A DNA stretch of 45,980 bases, from assembly GCF_900609065.1 (NCBI RefSeq), contig NZ_UXAU01000015.1, positions 1 through 45,980 of the forward strand. Direction: 5' to 3'. The position numbers were made by a program, and so were the translations under genes. The notes beneath the pieces are model-generated. The model did no database searches, was not told the DNA's origin, and saw only the letters and a list, made by a program, of their open reading frames with translations. Positions 1-10,321 of the stretch are shown in pieces. The stretch comes from Arthrobacter ulcerisalmonis (GTDB lineage: Bacteria > Actinomycetota > Actinomycetes > Actinomycetales > Micrococcaceae). Position 1 is the first letter of the stretch. Each line of letters begins with the position of its first letter.

Positions 1-95
1 CGAGGACACCGACGCCCGCTGGCACGGTAGGGATCAACCTGCCAAACGAGAAACCAAAAAACAAAGCCGCATGACTCCACACAGCTTGACATCGA

Positions 96-148
96 GCGTA
101 ACTGCAGTTTTGAACCCTCAAAACTGCAGTTAGCGCTACTCAGTTGGG
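96..148. repeat. Intergenic palindrome, copy 1 of 4
   Basis: A perfect 15-bp stem (99-113 with 118-132, loop ACCC) lies just beyond the amylosucrase stop. The flank at 130-148, TTAGCGCTACTCAGTTGGG, recurs in exact reverse complement at 29334-29352 and with few changes at 19251-19269. It could act as an intrinsic terminator for the minus-strand gene, but the shared flank marks it as a member of a repeat family. The stem is certain; its function is inference. Confidence 0.7.
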
Positions 149-161
149 AAGGTGCGCGGCC

Positions 162-2066
162 TCAGGAAGGGATCACGCGCAGCCAGACAAACTGCCGCGG
201 GAGGAGCGTCACACCCTCGTCGAGCCGCTGCTCCGTTTCGGACAAAAGGTCGACGGCGGCCGCTTCGAAACCCGCGAAGGTCGCCGCGGGCAGGGACTCG
301 GGGGAGTCGCTGAAGTTTGCGAGGGCCAGCACCACGGTGCCAGCTCCTGGGCGCTGGTACGCCAGGACGCTGGGGTTGTTGGTGGCAAAGTCCACCAGTT
401 GGGTGCCAGCCAGTTCGGGAGTGCTGGCCCGGACCGTGATCATCCGTTGCAGGCCCGCAAAGACCGCGCCTTCGGGGGTGCTCGGCTCGGTCCGGTGGGC
501 GTATTTCTCGGCAGGGTAGTGCGGCCGGTGTACCCATCGGCTATCAGTGTCGTGGCCTTCTTCGAGGTAATACTGGTAGTCGTTGAGCTGCCCCACCTCA
601 TCGCCGAGATACAGCAGGGGAATGCCGCCGGTGCTGAACACAATCGAGTGGGCCAGCAAGATCCGTTCCACGGCCTGCCCTGGATCGACCTCCATCCCGC
701 AGAGTGACGCGGTGGTTCCGGAGATCCGGCAATCGCCCGTGCGGGGGTTGTCCTGGAACGGCACGCCGCGGGCAAAGCTGCCGGGGAAGCGGTTGACGTA
801 GAACGAGTTCAGGAAGCGCCGGTGGTCAAAGCCATTGATGCCCAGCTCCGCGGCGTCTTCGTCCGCGAACGTCCAGCCGATGTCGTCGTGGCTGCGCACA
901 TAGTTCACCCAGGCTGCGCCGTCGGAGATCGCGTGCCTCCGCTTGAGGGCCTGCGCCAACAACGATGTGTCTCGGGTAGCCAAGGACTCCCAGATGAGTG
1001 CCATCTGCAGCGGGTTGTAGGAGATCTGGCATTCGTCAGGATCAATGTATCTAGCCACTTCATCCGGGTGCACAATGGCCTCGGATTTGAAGAGGAGCGA
1101 GGGTGCCGCCAGTCGGCAGACGGCGTTGAAGGCCTGCAGGAGGGTGTGCGCCTGGGGCAGGTTTTCGCAGGGGGTGCCCAACTCCTTCCAGATGAAGGCG
1201 ACAGCGTCCATGCGGAGGATGTCCACGCCCTGGTTGGCCAGGAACAGCATTTCGCCGGCCATGGCGCGGAAGACGTCCGGGTTGGAGTAGTTCAGGTCCC
1301 ATTGGTAGGTGTGGAAGGTGGTCCAGACCCAGCGGCCGTCGTCGGTCTGGATGAAGGATCCGGAGTGGTTCTCGGGGAAAATCTCGCGGACGTGCTCCTC
1401 GAATTGGTCCGGGACGGTGCGGTCCGGGTACAGCCAGTAGTAATCGCTGAACTCCTGCTGACCGGCGAGGGCCTTTTGCGCCCATTGGTGCTCGTCAGAG
1501 GTGTGGTTGAAGATGAAGTCCAGCACCAGGCTGATCCCGTTGGCGCGCAGATCGGTTGCCAGGGACCGCAACTGCTTCATGGTGCCCAATTGGGGATTCA
1601 CGTCCCGGTAGCTGGAGACCGCGTAGCCGCCATCGGAGTAGGGATCCGGTGCTGAAAACAGCGGCATCAGGTGCAGGTACGTCAGCCCGAGCTCCTTGAA
1701 ATACGGGATCCGCGCCCTGACTCCCTCCAGATCCTCCGCGTACCGGTCCACGTAGCAGACGCCGCCCAGCATGGCATTGGACTGGAACCAGGCAGGATTC
1801 TCAGCCCGTTCGGCGTCCATGGCCTTGAGCTCAAGCGGCCGCTCACGCCATGAGCGCGCACATTGCCGGACCAGCGAGGAGAGTTGATCCAGCCAGTCCG
1901 ATCGCTGCCCGTACAACTCATGGAAAAGGGTGCACAGCCGAGGGAAGTGTTCGTCCATGTGCGCCAAGAAGTCGGGATCGGCGGCCGTGGCGGGGCGCTC
2001 CTCACGGGACAGAACCGTCAAAACGTGTTGACGTGCGCTTTCGCCCACACTGAGGCCTGCCTGCAT
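162..2066 (-). CDS. ams: Amylosucrase (GH13 subfamily 4)
   Basis: Transfers glucose from sucrose onto an alpha-1,4-glucan, releasing fructose; side reactions are hydrolysis and sucrose-isomer formation. At 634 aa it matches the usual amylosucrase length of about 636 aa. GH13 motifs are clear: FIFNHTSDEHQW, then RMDAVAFIWK with the nucleophile Asp near 287, FKSEAIVHP with the acid/base Glu near 328, and RSHDDIGWTF near 390. These positions nearly equal Asp286/Glu328 of the Neisseria enzyme. The N-terminal helical domain (MDEHFPRLCTLFHELYG) is also typical. An in-frame extension runs upstream to 2309, but the ATG at 2066 has a GGAAGGGG ribosome site and gives the family length. No signal peptide is seen, so it is probably cytoplasmic. 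It stands alone, with no sucrose transporter or glycogen genes nearby. A sucrose hydrolase of the same subfamily is the main alternative. Confidence 0.9.
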   Translation of the reverse strand: MQAGLSVGESARQHVLTVLSREERPATAADPDFLAHMDEHFPRLCTLFHELYGQRSDWLDQLSSLVRQCARSWRERPLELKAMDAERAENPAWFQSNAMLGGVCYVDRYAEDLEGVRARIPYFKELGLTYLHLMPLFSAPDPYSDGGYAVSSYRDVNPQLGTMKQLRSLATDLRANGISLVLDFIFNHTSDEHQWAQKALAGQQEFSDYYWLYPDRTVPDQFEEHVREIFPENHSGSFIQTDDGRWVWTTFHTYQWDLNYSNPDVFRAMAGEMLFLANQGVDILRMDAVAFIWKELGTPCENLPQAHTLLQAFNAVCRLAAPSLLFKSEAIVHPDEVARYIDPDECQISYNPLQMALIWESLATRDTSLLAQALKRRHAISDGAAWVNYVRSHDDIGWTFADEDAAELGINGFDHRRFLNSFYVNRFPGSFARGVPFQDNPRTGDCRISGTTASLCGMEVDPGQAVERILLAHSIVFSTGGIPLLYLGDEVGQLNDYQYYLEEGHDTDSRWVHRPHYPAEKYAHRTEPSTPEGAVFAGLQRMITVRASTPELAGTQLVDFATNNPSVLAYQRPGAGTVVLALANFSDSPESLPAATFAGFEAAAVDLLSETEQRLDEGVTLLPRQFVWLRVIPS

Positions 2067-3814
<1,748 letters not shown>

Positions 3815-3844
3815 CCGGCCCCAGGCGCGAAAAGCCCTTCCAGA

Positions 3845-3890
3845 CGCACGACGACGGTTCGCACCATCAGGCGCGGACCGTCGTCGTGCG
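3845..3890. terminator. Bidirectional terminator, gdhA / dehydratase
   Basis: An 18-bp stem (3845-3862 with 3873-3890, one T/C mismatch) around a 10-base loop lies between the stops of two convergent genes. There is no strong U-tract on either side, but position and stability fit a shared terminator. Confidence 0.75.
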
Positions 3891-3901
3891 CTGTTCTCTG
3901 C

Positions 3902-4999
3902 TTACTTGTTGAGACCTCGCGCGGCGACCCGCCACCGGTCCACGAGTTGGCCGTCGCTGACAACCGCAACCTCGTCCACCAGGTTGATGGCCAGGCAGAC
4001 GTGGTTGGGGATGACGCGCAAGCGCTCACCGATGGCGGGCATGTCTCCGGGTCCGTGCCATTCGATGGTGGCGTGGTGTTCGGACAGGGCTGTCACGCGG
4101 GCATCCAGATGGTCCATCAGCCTGCCGAAGCCGGTGGCCCAGGCTGGCTTGTCGCTGCCCAGCATCTTGCTGCCGGCGTCCACAATGAACCGTTGCGAAC
4201 CATCAGGGGCGGTGGTGTGGTGGCTGACCACGGTGGCTGCGACGGTCAGGGCAATATCTGCCAGGGCGCAGCGCTCCAGTTCGTATTGTTGGGCGTCGCC
4301 GAAGACGTAGACGCCGGGCCGGACCTCCGTGGCCACCGAGCTCTCGGTGAGGAGGGCCGTGGGCGTTGAGCCGCCGCTGCGAACGGTCGCTTCGAAGCCT
4401 GCCGCTGCCAGTGCCGCGGACGCAGCCGCCAGCGCGTCTTGTTCCTGGGCGGCCGCGGCGAGCGGCATGCCTGGGGCGTAGCTGTGGCCCGGGAAGGTGA
4501 AGACCCCGGCGACGTTCAGGCCGGCGTCGGACGCTGCCTGCGCAACTTCCGCTGCAGCCGTGGGCAGGGCACCGCTGCGGTGGTGCCCGCTGTCGATTTC
4601 CACCAGGACACTGACGTTCCCGGCGGCGGATCCGAGTGCCGTCCCCAGCCGAGTGGCGCCGTCGGCGGAATCGACGCCGACGCTGACCCTCGCGCCCTGG
4701 GCGAGCTTCTGCAGGCGTTCGGCCTTCTGCGGTGAGAGCCACAAGGGATAGGCGATAAAGAGGTTGCCCACGCCGGCTGCGGCAAAGACCTCTGCCTCGC
4801 CAATGGTGGCCACGGTCAGGCCCACGGCGCCTGCGGCGATTTGGCGGGCAGCGATCTCCGGGATCTTGTGCGTTTTGGCGTGCGGACGGAGCAAGAGCCC
4901 ATTACCGGCCACCGCAGCTGCCATCCGTTCGATGTTCCGATCCAGGATGTCGCGGTCGATCACGATCTCCGGGGTATCGATCTCGGCGGGAATGCTCAT
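3902..4999 (-). CDS. D-serine dehydratase / D-threonine aldolase-like PLP enzyme
   Basis: A fold-type III PLP enzyme (alanine-racemase N-terminal barrel plus a beta domain), 365 aa. RPHAKTHK near residues 38-45 holds the Schiff-base Lys. PNHVCLAINL near 331-340 provides the metal site. Family members either deaminate D-serine to pyruvate and ammonia or cleave D-threonine to glycine and acetaldehyde. Here the ligand pair is His-x-Cys (about 333 and 335), as in eukaryotic-type Zn D-serine dehydratase. I recall His-x-Asp for D-threonine aldolases, so dehydratase is slightly favoured. The ATG at 4999 has AAGGAG 9 nt upstream; an alternative ATG at 5038 has a poorer site. The gene is divergent from the ammonium transporter. 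Confidence 0.8.
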   Translation of the reverse strand: MSIPAEIDTPEIVIDRDILDRNIERMAAAVAGNGLLLRPHAKTHKIPEIAARQIAAGAVGLTVATIGEAEVFAAAGVGNLFIAYPLWLSPQKAERLQKLAQGARVSVGVDSADGATRLGTALGSAAGNVSVLVEIDSGHHRSGALPTAAAEVAQAASDAGLNVAGVFTFPGHSYAPGMPLAAAAQEQDALAAASAALAAAGFEATVRSGGSTPTALLTESSVATEVRPGVYVFGDAQQYELERCALADIALTVAATVVSHHTTAPDGSQRFIVDAGSKMLGSDKPAWATGFGRLMDHLDARVTALSEHHATIEWHGPGDMPAIGERLRVIPNHVCLAINLVDEVAVVSDGQLVDRWRVAARGLNK

Positions 5000-5089
5000 G
5001 GCTTGTGCTCCTTGCTGCTGCGCGTTGTTCTCTCCCATAGACAATAGGACTCCACGGCGGACCCGGCACACCCAACGCGAAATGACCAT

Positions 5090-5105
5090 TTAACACCGCG
5101 GAAAC
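5090..5105. promoter_or_regulatory. Candidate GlnR-type nitrogen box
   Basis: TTAAC, six bases, then GAAAC resembles the actinobacterial GlnR pattern gTnAC-N6-GaAAC, missing only the first base. It sits between the divergent dehydratase-like gene and amt, where a nitrogen regulator would be expected. This is pattern recognition only, and whether the organism has GlnR is unknown from this window. Confidence 0.35.
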
Positions 5106-5249
5106 CCACGCCGAAGGACGCTCCCTAGGCTGTTAAAGAGACGGCTATAGAAGCCCTCTACGGGTGCGGTGTCTATGCCGCGCCTTTCCCTCCGGAGTGG
5201 CTTCGGCTGGAGATTCCCGCTCCCTTCAGCAGTACGAAAGGGGTTTCCC

Positions 5250-6539
5250 ATGGATTCGGGAAATGTCGCTTGGGTTTTGGCCAGCTCCGCGCTGGTCTGC
5301 ATGATGATCCCCGCTCTTGCCTTGTTCTATGGCGGGATGGTGGGGTCTCGCCGCATTTTGAACATGATGATGATGTGCTTCGGCGGCGCCAGCCTGGTGG
5401 CCGTGCTGTGGGCACTTTTCGGCTACTCCTTGGCGTTTGGGAACTCAGTGGGTGGGCTGGGCTTGATCGGTGACATCACCGAATTCCCCGGCTTGAGCCA
5501 GGTGCTGGTGGCCGACGACGGCGCCTCCATTCCGGTGGCACTGTTCGCCGCGTTCCAACTCTTCTTCGCCTGCGTCACCACCGCGCTCGTGGCAGGTGCT
5601 GCCGCAGGCCGGATGAAGTTCGGCGCCTGGATGCTGTTTGCCGGGATCTGGGCAACAGTGGTGTACTTCCCGGTGGCCCACTGGGTGTTCGCGTTTTCCT
5701 CGGCGGACGGCAGTGTGGTGGGCGGCTGGATTGCCAGCGGCATCGGCGCCATTGACTTCGCCGGTGGCACCGCTGTCCACATGAACGCCGGGGCAGCAGC
5801 ACTGGCGCTCGCTCTGGTCCTTGGCAAGAGTTCCGGTTGGCCCAAGATGGAGCACACCAAACCGCACAGCCGCCCCCTGGTGCTGCTTGGCGCGGGACTC
5901 CTGTGGGTGGGCTGGTTCGGTTTCAACGCCGGCTCGGCGTTGTCAGCTGGCCAGTCGGCAGCCGTAGTGTTCCTTAATACCGCTGTTGCCGCGTCGGCCG
6001 GGCTCCTGGCTTGGGCCCTGGTGGAGCGGTTGCGCCACGGCGCCGCCACCAGCATGGGAGCTGCCTCCGGCCTCATTTCGGCTCTCGTGGCGATTACTCC
6101 TGCCTGTGGCGCTGTGAGCCCGCTCGGGGCGGTGGCGATCGGTTTGATTGCCGGTGCGGTCTGCTCGCTGGCCATCGAACTGAAGTTCCGGTTGGGCTAC
6201 GACGACTCGCTCGACGTGGTGGGCGTGCACCTGGTGGGCGGCATCTTGGGCACCCTGCTGATCGGCCTGTTCGCCACCGAATCCGCCCCGAACGCCAAGA
6301 GCGGCCTGTTCTACGGCGGCGGCTTCGAACTGCTCGGCATCCAGGCGATCGCCACGGTCAGCGTCCTGGCCTACTCCTTCTGCGTCACGTGGGTGCTGGC
6401 CAAGATCCTCGACAAGACCATCGGCCTGCGGATCAAACCCGAGGACGAGATGCGCGGCATCGACCTCGCCGCCCACTCCGAGTTGGCCTACCTGGTGGAC
6501 GAGGATCCCGTAGAGCTGGGTTCGCCGCAACGGGCCTGA
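5250..6539 (+). CDS. amt: Ammonium transporter (Amt family)
   Basis: Integral membrane channel importing ammonium. The 429-aa protein is rich in membrane helices and carries both conserved pore histidines: AVHMNAG near residue 177 and GVHLVGG near 326. Other Amt signatures are ALFYGGMV near the N-terminus and GWFGFNAGSAL in the middle. The open frame extends upstream to 5169, but the ATG at 5250 follows a GAAAGGGG site and puts the first helix (VAWVLASSALVCMMIPALAL) at the N-terminus, where it belongs. No glnK/glnD pair follows, unlike the main amtB operon of many actinobacteria, so this may be a second copy. Confidence 0.93.
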   Translation: MDSGNVAWVLASSALVCMMIPALALFYGGMVGSRRILNMMMMCFGGASLVAVLWALFGYSLAFGNSVGGLGLIGDITEFPGLSQVLVADDGASIPVALFAAFQLFFACVTTALVAGAAAGRMKFGAWMLFAGIWATVVYFPVAHWVFAFSSADGSVVGGWIASGIGAIDFAGGTAVHMNAGAAALALALVLGKSSGWPKMEHTKPHSRPLVLLGAGLLWVGWFGFNAGSALSAGQSAAVVFLNTAVAASAGLLAWALVERLRHGAATSMGAASGLISALVAITPACGAVSPLGAVAIGLIAGAVCSLAIELKFRLGYDDSLDVVGVHLVGGILGTLLIGLFATESAPNAKSGLFYGGGFELLGIQAIATVSVLAYSFCVTWVLAKILDKTIGLRIKPEDEMRGIDLAAHSELAYLVDEDPVELGSPQRA

Positions 6540-6547
6540 GACCCGAC

Positions 6548-6587
6548 ACCTCGCCGGGCCTTTATTCCGTAAAGAGCCCGGCGAGGT
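6548..6587. terminator. Terminator overlapping the 3' end of the SNF2 gene
   Basis: A perfect 12-bp stem (6548-6559 with 6576-6587) starts 8 bases after the amt stop. Its right arm encodes part of the last residues of the convergent helicase gene (DLAGLF). It probably terminates amt transcription. Confidence 0.6.
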
Positions 6588-9500
6588 CGTCGGCGGTGAT
6601 CGCACCGCCGGAGAGGGCATCGCCTTCCATGACGTCTGCAAACAATTGGGACTTCCGGGACTTGAGCGCCATGACCTTTTCCTCAATGGTGTCCTTGGCC
6701 ACCAGCCGGTAAACCATGACGTTCCGGTCCTGGCCAATCCGGTGTGTCCGGTCCACGGCCTGCGCTTCGGAGGCTGGGTTCCACCAAGGATCGAGCAAGA
6801 ACACGTAATCCGCCTCGGTGAGGTTCAGCCCAAACCCGCCAGCTTTTAGCGAGATCAGGAAGACCGGGGCGCTCCCATTCTTGAACTCACTGACCACGTC
6901 GGCGCGATTGCGGGTGCTGCCGTCCAGGTAGCAGTACTCAATCTTCTCCTCATCGAGCCGATCCCGGACCTTGCCCAGGAAACCCGTGAACTGGCTGAAG
7001 ATGAGGGCGCGGTGCCCCTCCGCCACCAGGTCCTCCAGCTGCTCGAAGAGCACATCCAGCTTGCTGGACCGCACCGCTGACAGCGACGGGTCCACCAGAG
7101 AAACGTCCAGGCTGAGCTGGCGCAGCAGCGTCAGGGACTGGAAAATCGTGAACCGGTTCTTGTTGACGTCCTCGATCAGGCCCAGGATCTTCTGCCGTTC
7201 GCGCTGCAGATGCGTCTGGTAGACCTTCTGGTGCCGCGGGTTCAGCACCACCTCGAGGATCTGCTCCTGCTTGGGCGGCAGGTCCTTCATGACCTGCTCC
7301 TTGGTGCGGCGCATCATCAAGGGCTTGACCCGGCGTCGTAGTTTGTCCAGCTGCGTCCTGTCGCCGTTCTTTTCCACCGGCTTCTGGTAGTTCTCGGCAA
7401 ACCGTTTGGGGCTGGCAAACAGGCCGGGCGCCACAATGGAGGTCAGCGCCCAGAATTCCATCAGGTTGTTCTCGAGCGGCGTTCCCGTGATGGCCAGTTT
7501 GAACGGTGTGGGCAGTTTGCGGGCGCACTGGTAGGCCTTGGACTGGTGGTTCTTCACGAACTGCGCCTCATCCAGCACCAACCCGGCCCACTGGTGCGCG
7601 GCGTAGGCCTCATAGTCGATCCGGAACAGCGCATATGACGTGATCACCACATCGGCGCCCGCCAAGGCAGCGTTCGGTTCCAACCCGCTCTTCGCGAACG
7701 TCTCACCGACGGTATGCACGCGCAGGCCCGGGCCGAATCGCGCAGCCTCAGCCGCCCAGTTGCCCACAACGCTGGTAGGCGCCACCACCAGGAAGGGGGC
7801 GCCGCCGTCGTGATTTTCCGGATCCGTTACAGCGGATTGGCCGACGACGGCGGCACCGGCCGCCTGCTCCACCGGACCTCCGGAGGTTGCGGCCAAGTCC
7901 TTGGCAGCGCACATGAGTGCGAGGGCCTGCACGGTTTTGCCGAGGCCCATATCGTCAGCGAGCACGCCGCCCAGGCTGTGCCGGTACAGGAACGTCAGCC
8001 AGTTGAAACCCTCCAACTGGTACGGCCGGAGCTCCGCATTCAGGCTGGCTGGCAGCGGCAGGCCATCGATCCCGCCCTCCAGCAGCCCGCCCACCGCCGC
8101 GCGCCAGGACGCCGCCTGCTCGTCCACGATCCCCAGTTGCGCCAGCTCATCCCAGAGCCCTGCCTGGAACCTGCTGATCTGCAGGGGCGCGTCCTTGTTG
8201 TCCTGCAGCGACCGGGCTTCCTCGATCAACGCCCGGAGCTGATGGAGTTCGGGCAGGTCCAGAGAGAAGTAGGCGCCGCTGGGCAGCAGCATCTTGGTCT
8301 GCCCGGACGCCAGCGCGGAAAACACGGCGGCAAACGACACCGGCTGGCCTTCGAGGGAGATCTGGATGCCCAGGTCGAACCAGTCCCGCTGTTCCGTGGC
8401 CTTGGTGGAGATGGACACCACGGGCGCTTCCTCGGCCTCGCGGTAATCCGCGATCTCGCCAGCGGTTTCGACCTCAACGTCGGTGGCTTCGCGCAGCCGG
8501 GGCAGGACATCCTCCGTGAACGCCAGCGTGTCCAGGCCCTTGAGCTCCACCGATGCCGCCAGTCGGGGTGTGCCCCAGCCACCGGTGGCGGATTCGCCGA
8601 GCGCCGGCACCATGTCCCAGGGCCGGCCGAGACCGTCGAGGATGCGGGCCTCCGCAGTATCATCGCGGTAGCCCTGGTCGCTGGGATGGCGCCACAGTGG
8701 CTGCGCCGTAACCAGCTTCCCACTCGTGTAATGCCACTCCCAGTGCAGCCGCACCCTGTGGTCTGCCCCGTAGTTGGCCAGCAGCGAGAGCTTGGGGACG
8801 GCCAGCGTGGGCAGTTCCACCGACTCATCCCGGGCGCTGACCCGGGCCGCCTGCTTGAGTTTGGGGTAGAAGCCGGTGAGGAACCTGGACTCATCCTTGG
8901 CCGGAATCCGCAGCGTCTTGGCCGCCGTCACGAAGGCCAGCAGTTCCTCGCTCAGGCCCTCCTCCAACGGGACAAGCGTGATGATATCGGCTTTCGGAAC
9001 CATTCCGGGAAGGGCGTCCGACGCCGATGCCTCAGGTCCTGCGGTGAAGTACAGTCCGTGTGCGGGTCGGCCCACGGTGCCCACCGCGCCGGGGTCAATT
9101 TCCGTCCCGTCCACGCGGATGGTGGGGGAGAGTTCCAGGCCGCTGTCCAGTGCCGGGCCGGCCCCGGTTTCAGGGCTGGCTGTGCCTGTTGGCGTGTCAG
9201 CGTCCGTAGCAGGTGCTGCCGCTGGCCCGAAACGGCCCAGGTCGAGCCCGACGGCGGCGGGTGACTCCGCGAGCCGCACCAGTTCGCTGCCTTTTGAGTG
9301 CACCAGGGCCAGGCCGATTTTCTGCGCGTCGGCCAGCTGCGCCCAGAGGTTCTTGCCTGCGTACGAGTCCAGCCCCAACCAGAGCGCGGACGAATTCGGC
9401 AGCCGGTTCGATCCCGAATATCCCGCCAGGAATTTCTGCATCCACTGAACGTGGGCCTCGTTGCATTCGCGCCGGAAATTCAGGTAGCTCAGCGTGTTCC

Positions 9501-10092
9501 ACGAGACGTCGCCGCGAATCCACTTCCCCTTGGCTCCCATGATGACGGGCCGGACGTTGAGCCGCCGGATGCCCCGGACTGGATCCCTGCGCCCTGAGTA
9601 GGAGAAGTGTGGGGTGGGCTCTTCGATCTCGAACTGCAGGGCCAGCGGGACGCCGTTGCCGCTGGGCGTACTGGCGGTGCCGGAGATGAGCGGGCTGAGC
9701 GCCTGTTCCCAGTCGGCCAGGGAAACGGTGGAAGGATCACGCGAGACCTGCGTGCTGGGCCCGGCGGTGAGGAGCTGGTGCCGGATGGCCGGGTTGTCCT
9801 CCGCAGCGAAGAGCAAGGCCGCAACGTGCTTGCAGTCCTTCCGGACCGGGCAGCTGCAGATGCCAACGCTGCAGCTCCAACCGCTGCCGCGGCGCACCAG
9901 CTTGGCCGACGTGGAGTACGGTGCCGGTCCGCCGCCCCTGACCTTTCCCATCATGAGTCCGGTGCCGACGTCGAACGACATTCCCGAGACCCGGCTGCCC
10001 ATGGCATACGCCAACCCGGCCGCCAGCGAGCGGTCGTTGATGGCGGGGGTCTGGATTGCCACTGCCGCACTCTCGTCCGGTGTCGATGGCAT
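6562..10092 (-). CDS. SWIM-domain SNF2 family helicase
   Basis: DNA-dependent ATPase of the bacterial SNF2/RapA-like class, 1176 aa. A SWIM zinc finger near residue 80 shows the CxC...CxH pattern (CSCPVRKDCKH). A long, poorly conserved middle follows. The SNF2 N-lobe begins near 690 with Walker A DDMGLGKT near 714 and the DEAQ box near 838. The C-terminal helicase lobe contains SLKAGGFGLNL, DPWWNPASEAQAVDRTHRIGQ near 1115 and ends LFTE. The domain set is complete. The ATG start at 10092 has only a weak GAAAG ribosome site. The role in vivo (DNA repair, nucleoprotein remodelling or defence) cannot be told, and no restriction or phage-defence genes lie next to it. Confidence 0.88.
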   Translation of the reverse strand: MPSTPDESAAVAIQTPAINDRSLAAGLAYAMGSRVSGMSFDVGTGLMMGKVRGGGPAPYSTSAKLVRRGSGWSCSVGICSCPVRKDCKHVAALLFAAEDNPAIRHQLLTAGPSTQVSRDPSTVSLADWEQALSPLISGTASTPSGNGVPLALQFEIEEPTPHFSYSGRRDPVRGIRRLNVRPVIMGAKGKWIRGDVSWNTLSYLNFRRECNEAHVQWMQKFLAGYSGSNRLPNSSALWLGLDSYAGKNLWAQLADAQKIGLALVHSKGSELVRLAESPAAVGLDLGRFGPAAAPATDADTPTGTASPETGAGPALDSGLELSPTIRVDGTEIDPGAVGTVGRPAHGLYFTAGPEASASDALPGMVPKADIITLVPLEEGLSEELLAFVTAAKTLRIPAKDESRFLTGFYPKLKQAARVSARDESVELPTLAVPKLSLLANYGADHRVRLHWEWHYTSGKLVTAQPLWRHPSDQGYRDDTAEARILDGLGRPWDMVPALGESATGGWGTPRLAASVELKGLDTLAFTEDVLPRLREATDVEVETAGEIADYREAEEAPVVSISTKATEQRDWFDLGIQISLEGQPVSFAAVFSALASGQTKMLLPSGAYFSLDLPELHQLRALIEEARSLQDNKDAPLQISRFQAGLWDELAQLGIVDEQAASWRAAVGGLLEGGIDGLPLPASLNAELRPYQLEGFNWLTFLYRHSLGGVLADDMGLGKTVQALALMCAAKDLAATSGGPVEQAAGAAVVGQSAVTDPENHDGGAPFLVVAPTSVVGNWAAEAARFGPGLRVHTVGETFAKSGLEPNAALAGADVVITSYALFRIDYEAYAAHQWAGLVLDEAQFVKNHQSKAYQCARKLPTPFKLAITGTPLENNLMEFWALTSIVAPGLFASPKRFAENYQKPVEKNGDRTQLDKLRRRVKPLMMRRTKEQVMKDLPPKQEQILEVVLNPRHQKVYQTHLQRERQKILGLIEDVNKNRFTIFQSLTLLRQLSLDVSLVDPSLSAVRSSKLDVLFEQLEDLVAEGHRALIFSQFTGFLGKVRDRLDEEKIEYCYLDGSTRNRADVVSEFKNGSAPVFLISLKAGGFGLNLTEADYVFLLDPWWNPASEAQAVDRTHRIGQDRNVMVYRLVAKDTIEEKVMALKSRKSQLFADVMEGDALSGGAITADDLAGLFTE

Positions 10093-10321
10093 GGTTGCGC
10101 TACTTTCAGCAGGCCACGGCGGTGCCGGGTCCGTCGGTTGGTGATCTGATCCATCTTAGTTCGATCGGTAGGACGCCCGTGAATCGGCCCTCACACCGGA
10201 CGGCACCAAGCATCAGCCCAATCTTCGCCAGACGTTCACGTGCCCCTCAACGTCGAGCTGCCCTAGCCCCCGTAGCGTGAAAATCGTCAGCAGTACCACC
10301 CCGCCAGCCGTGAGGATTGCC

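Noticed and set aside
1..95. Tail of a gene entering from the left
   Set aside because: Short frames end in the first 130 bases, but none has enough length or character to assign.
7714..9264. 516-codon open frame on the plus strand
   Set aside because: It lies wholly antisense to the SNF2 helicase; its translation has no domain character and reflects high third-position GC.
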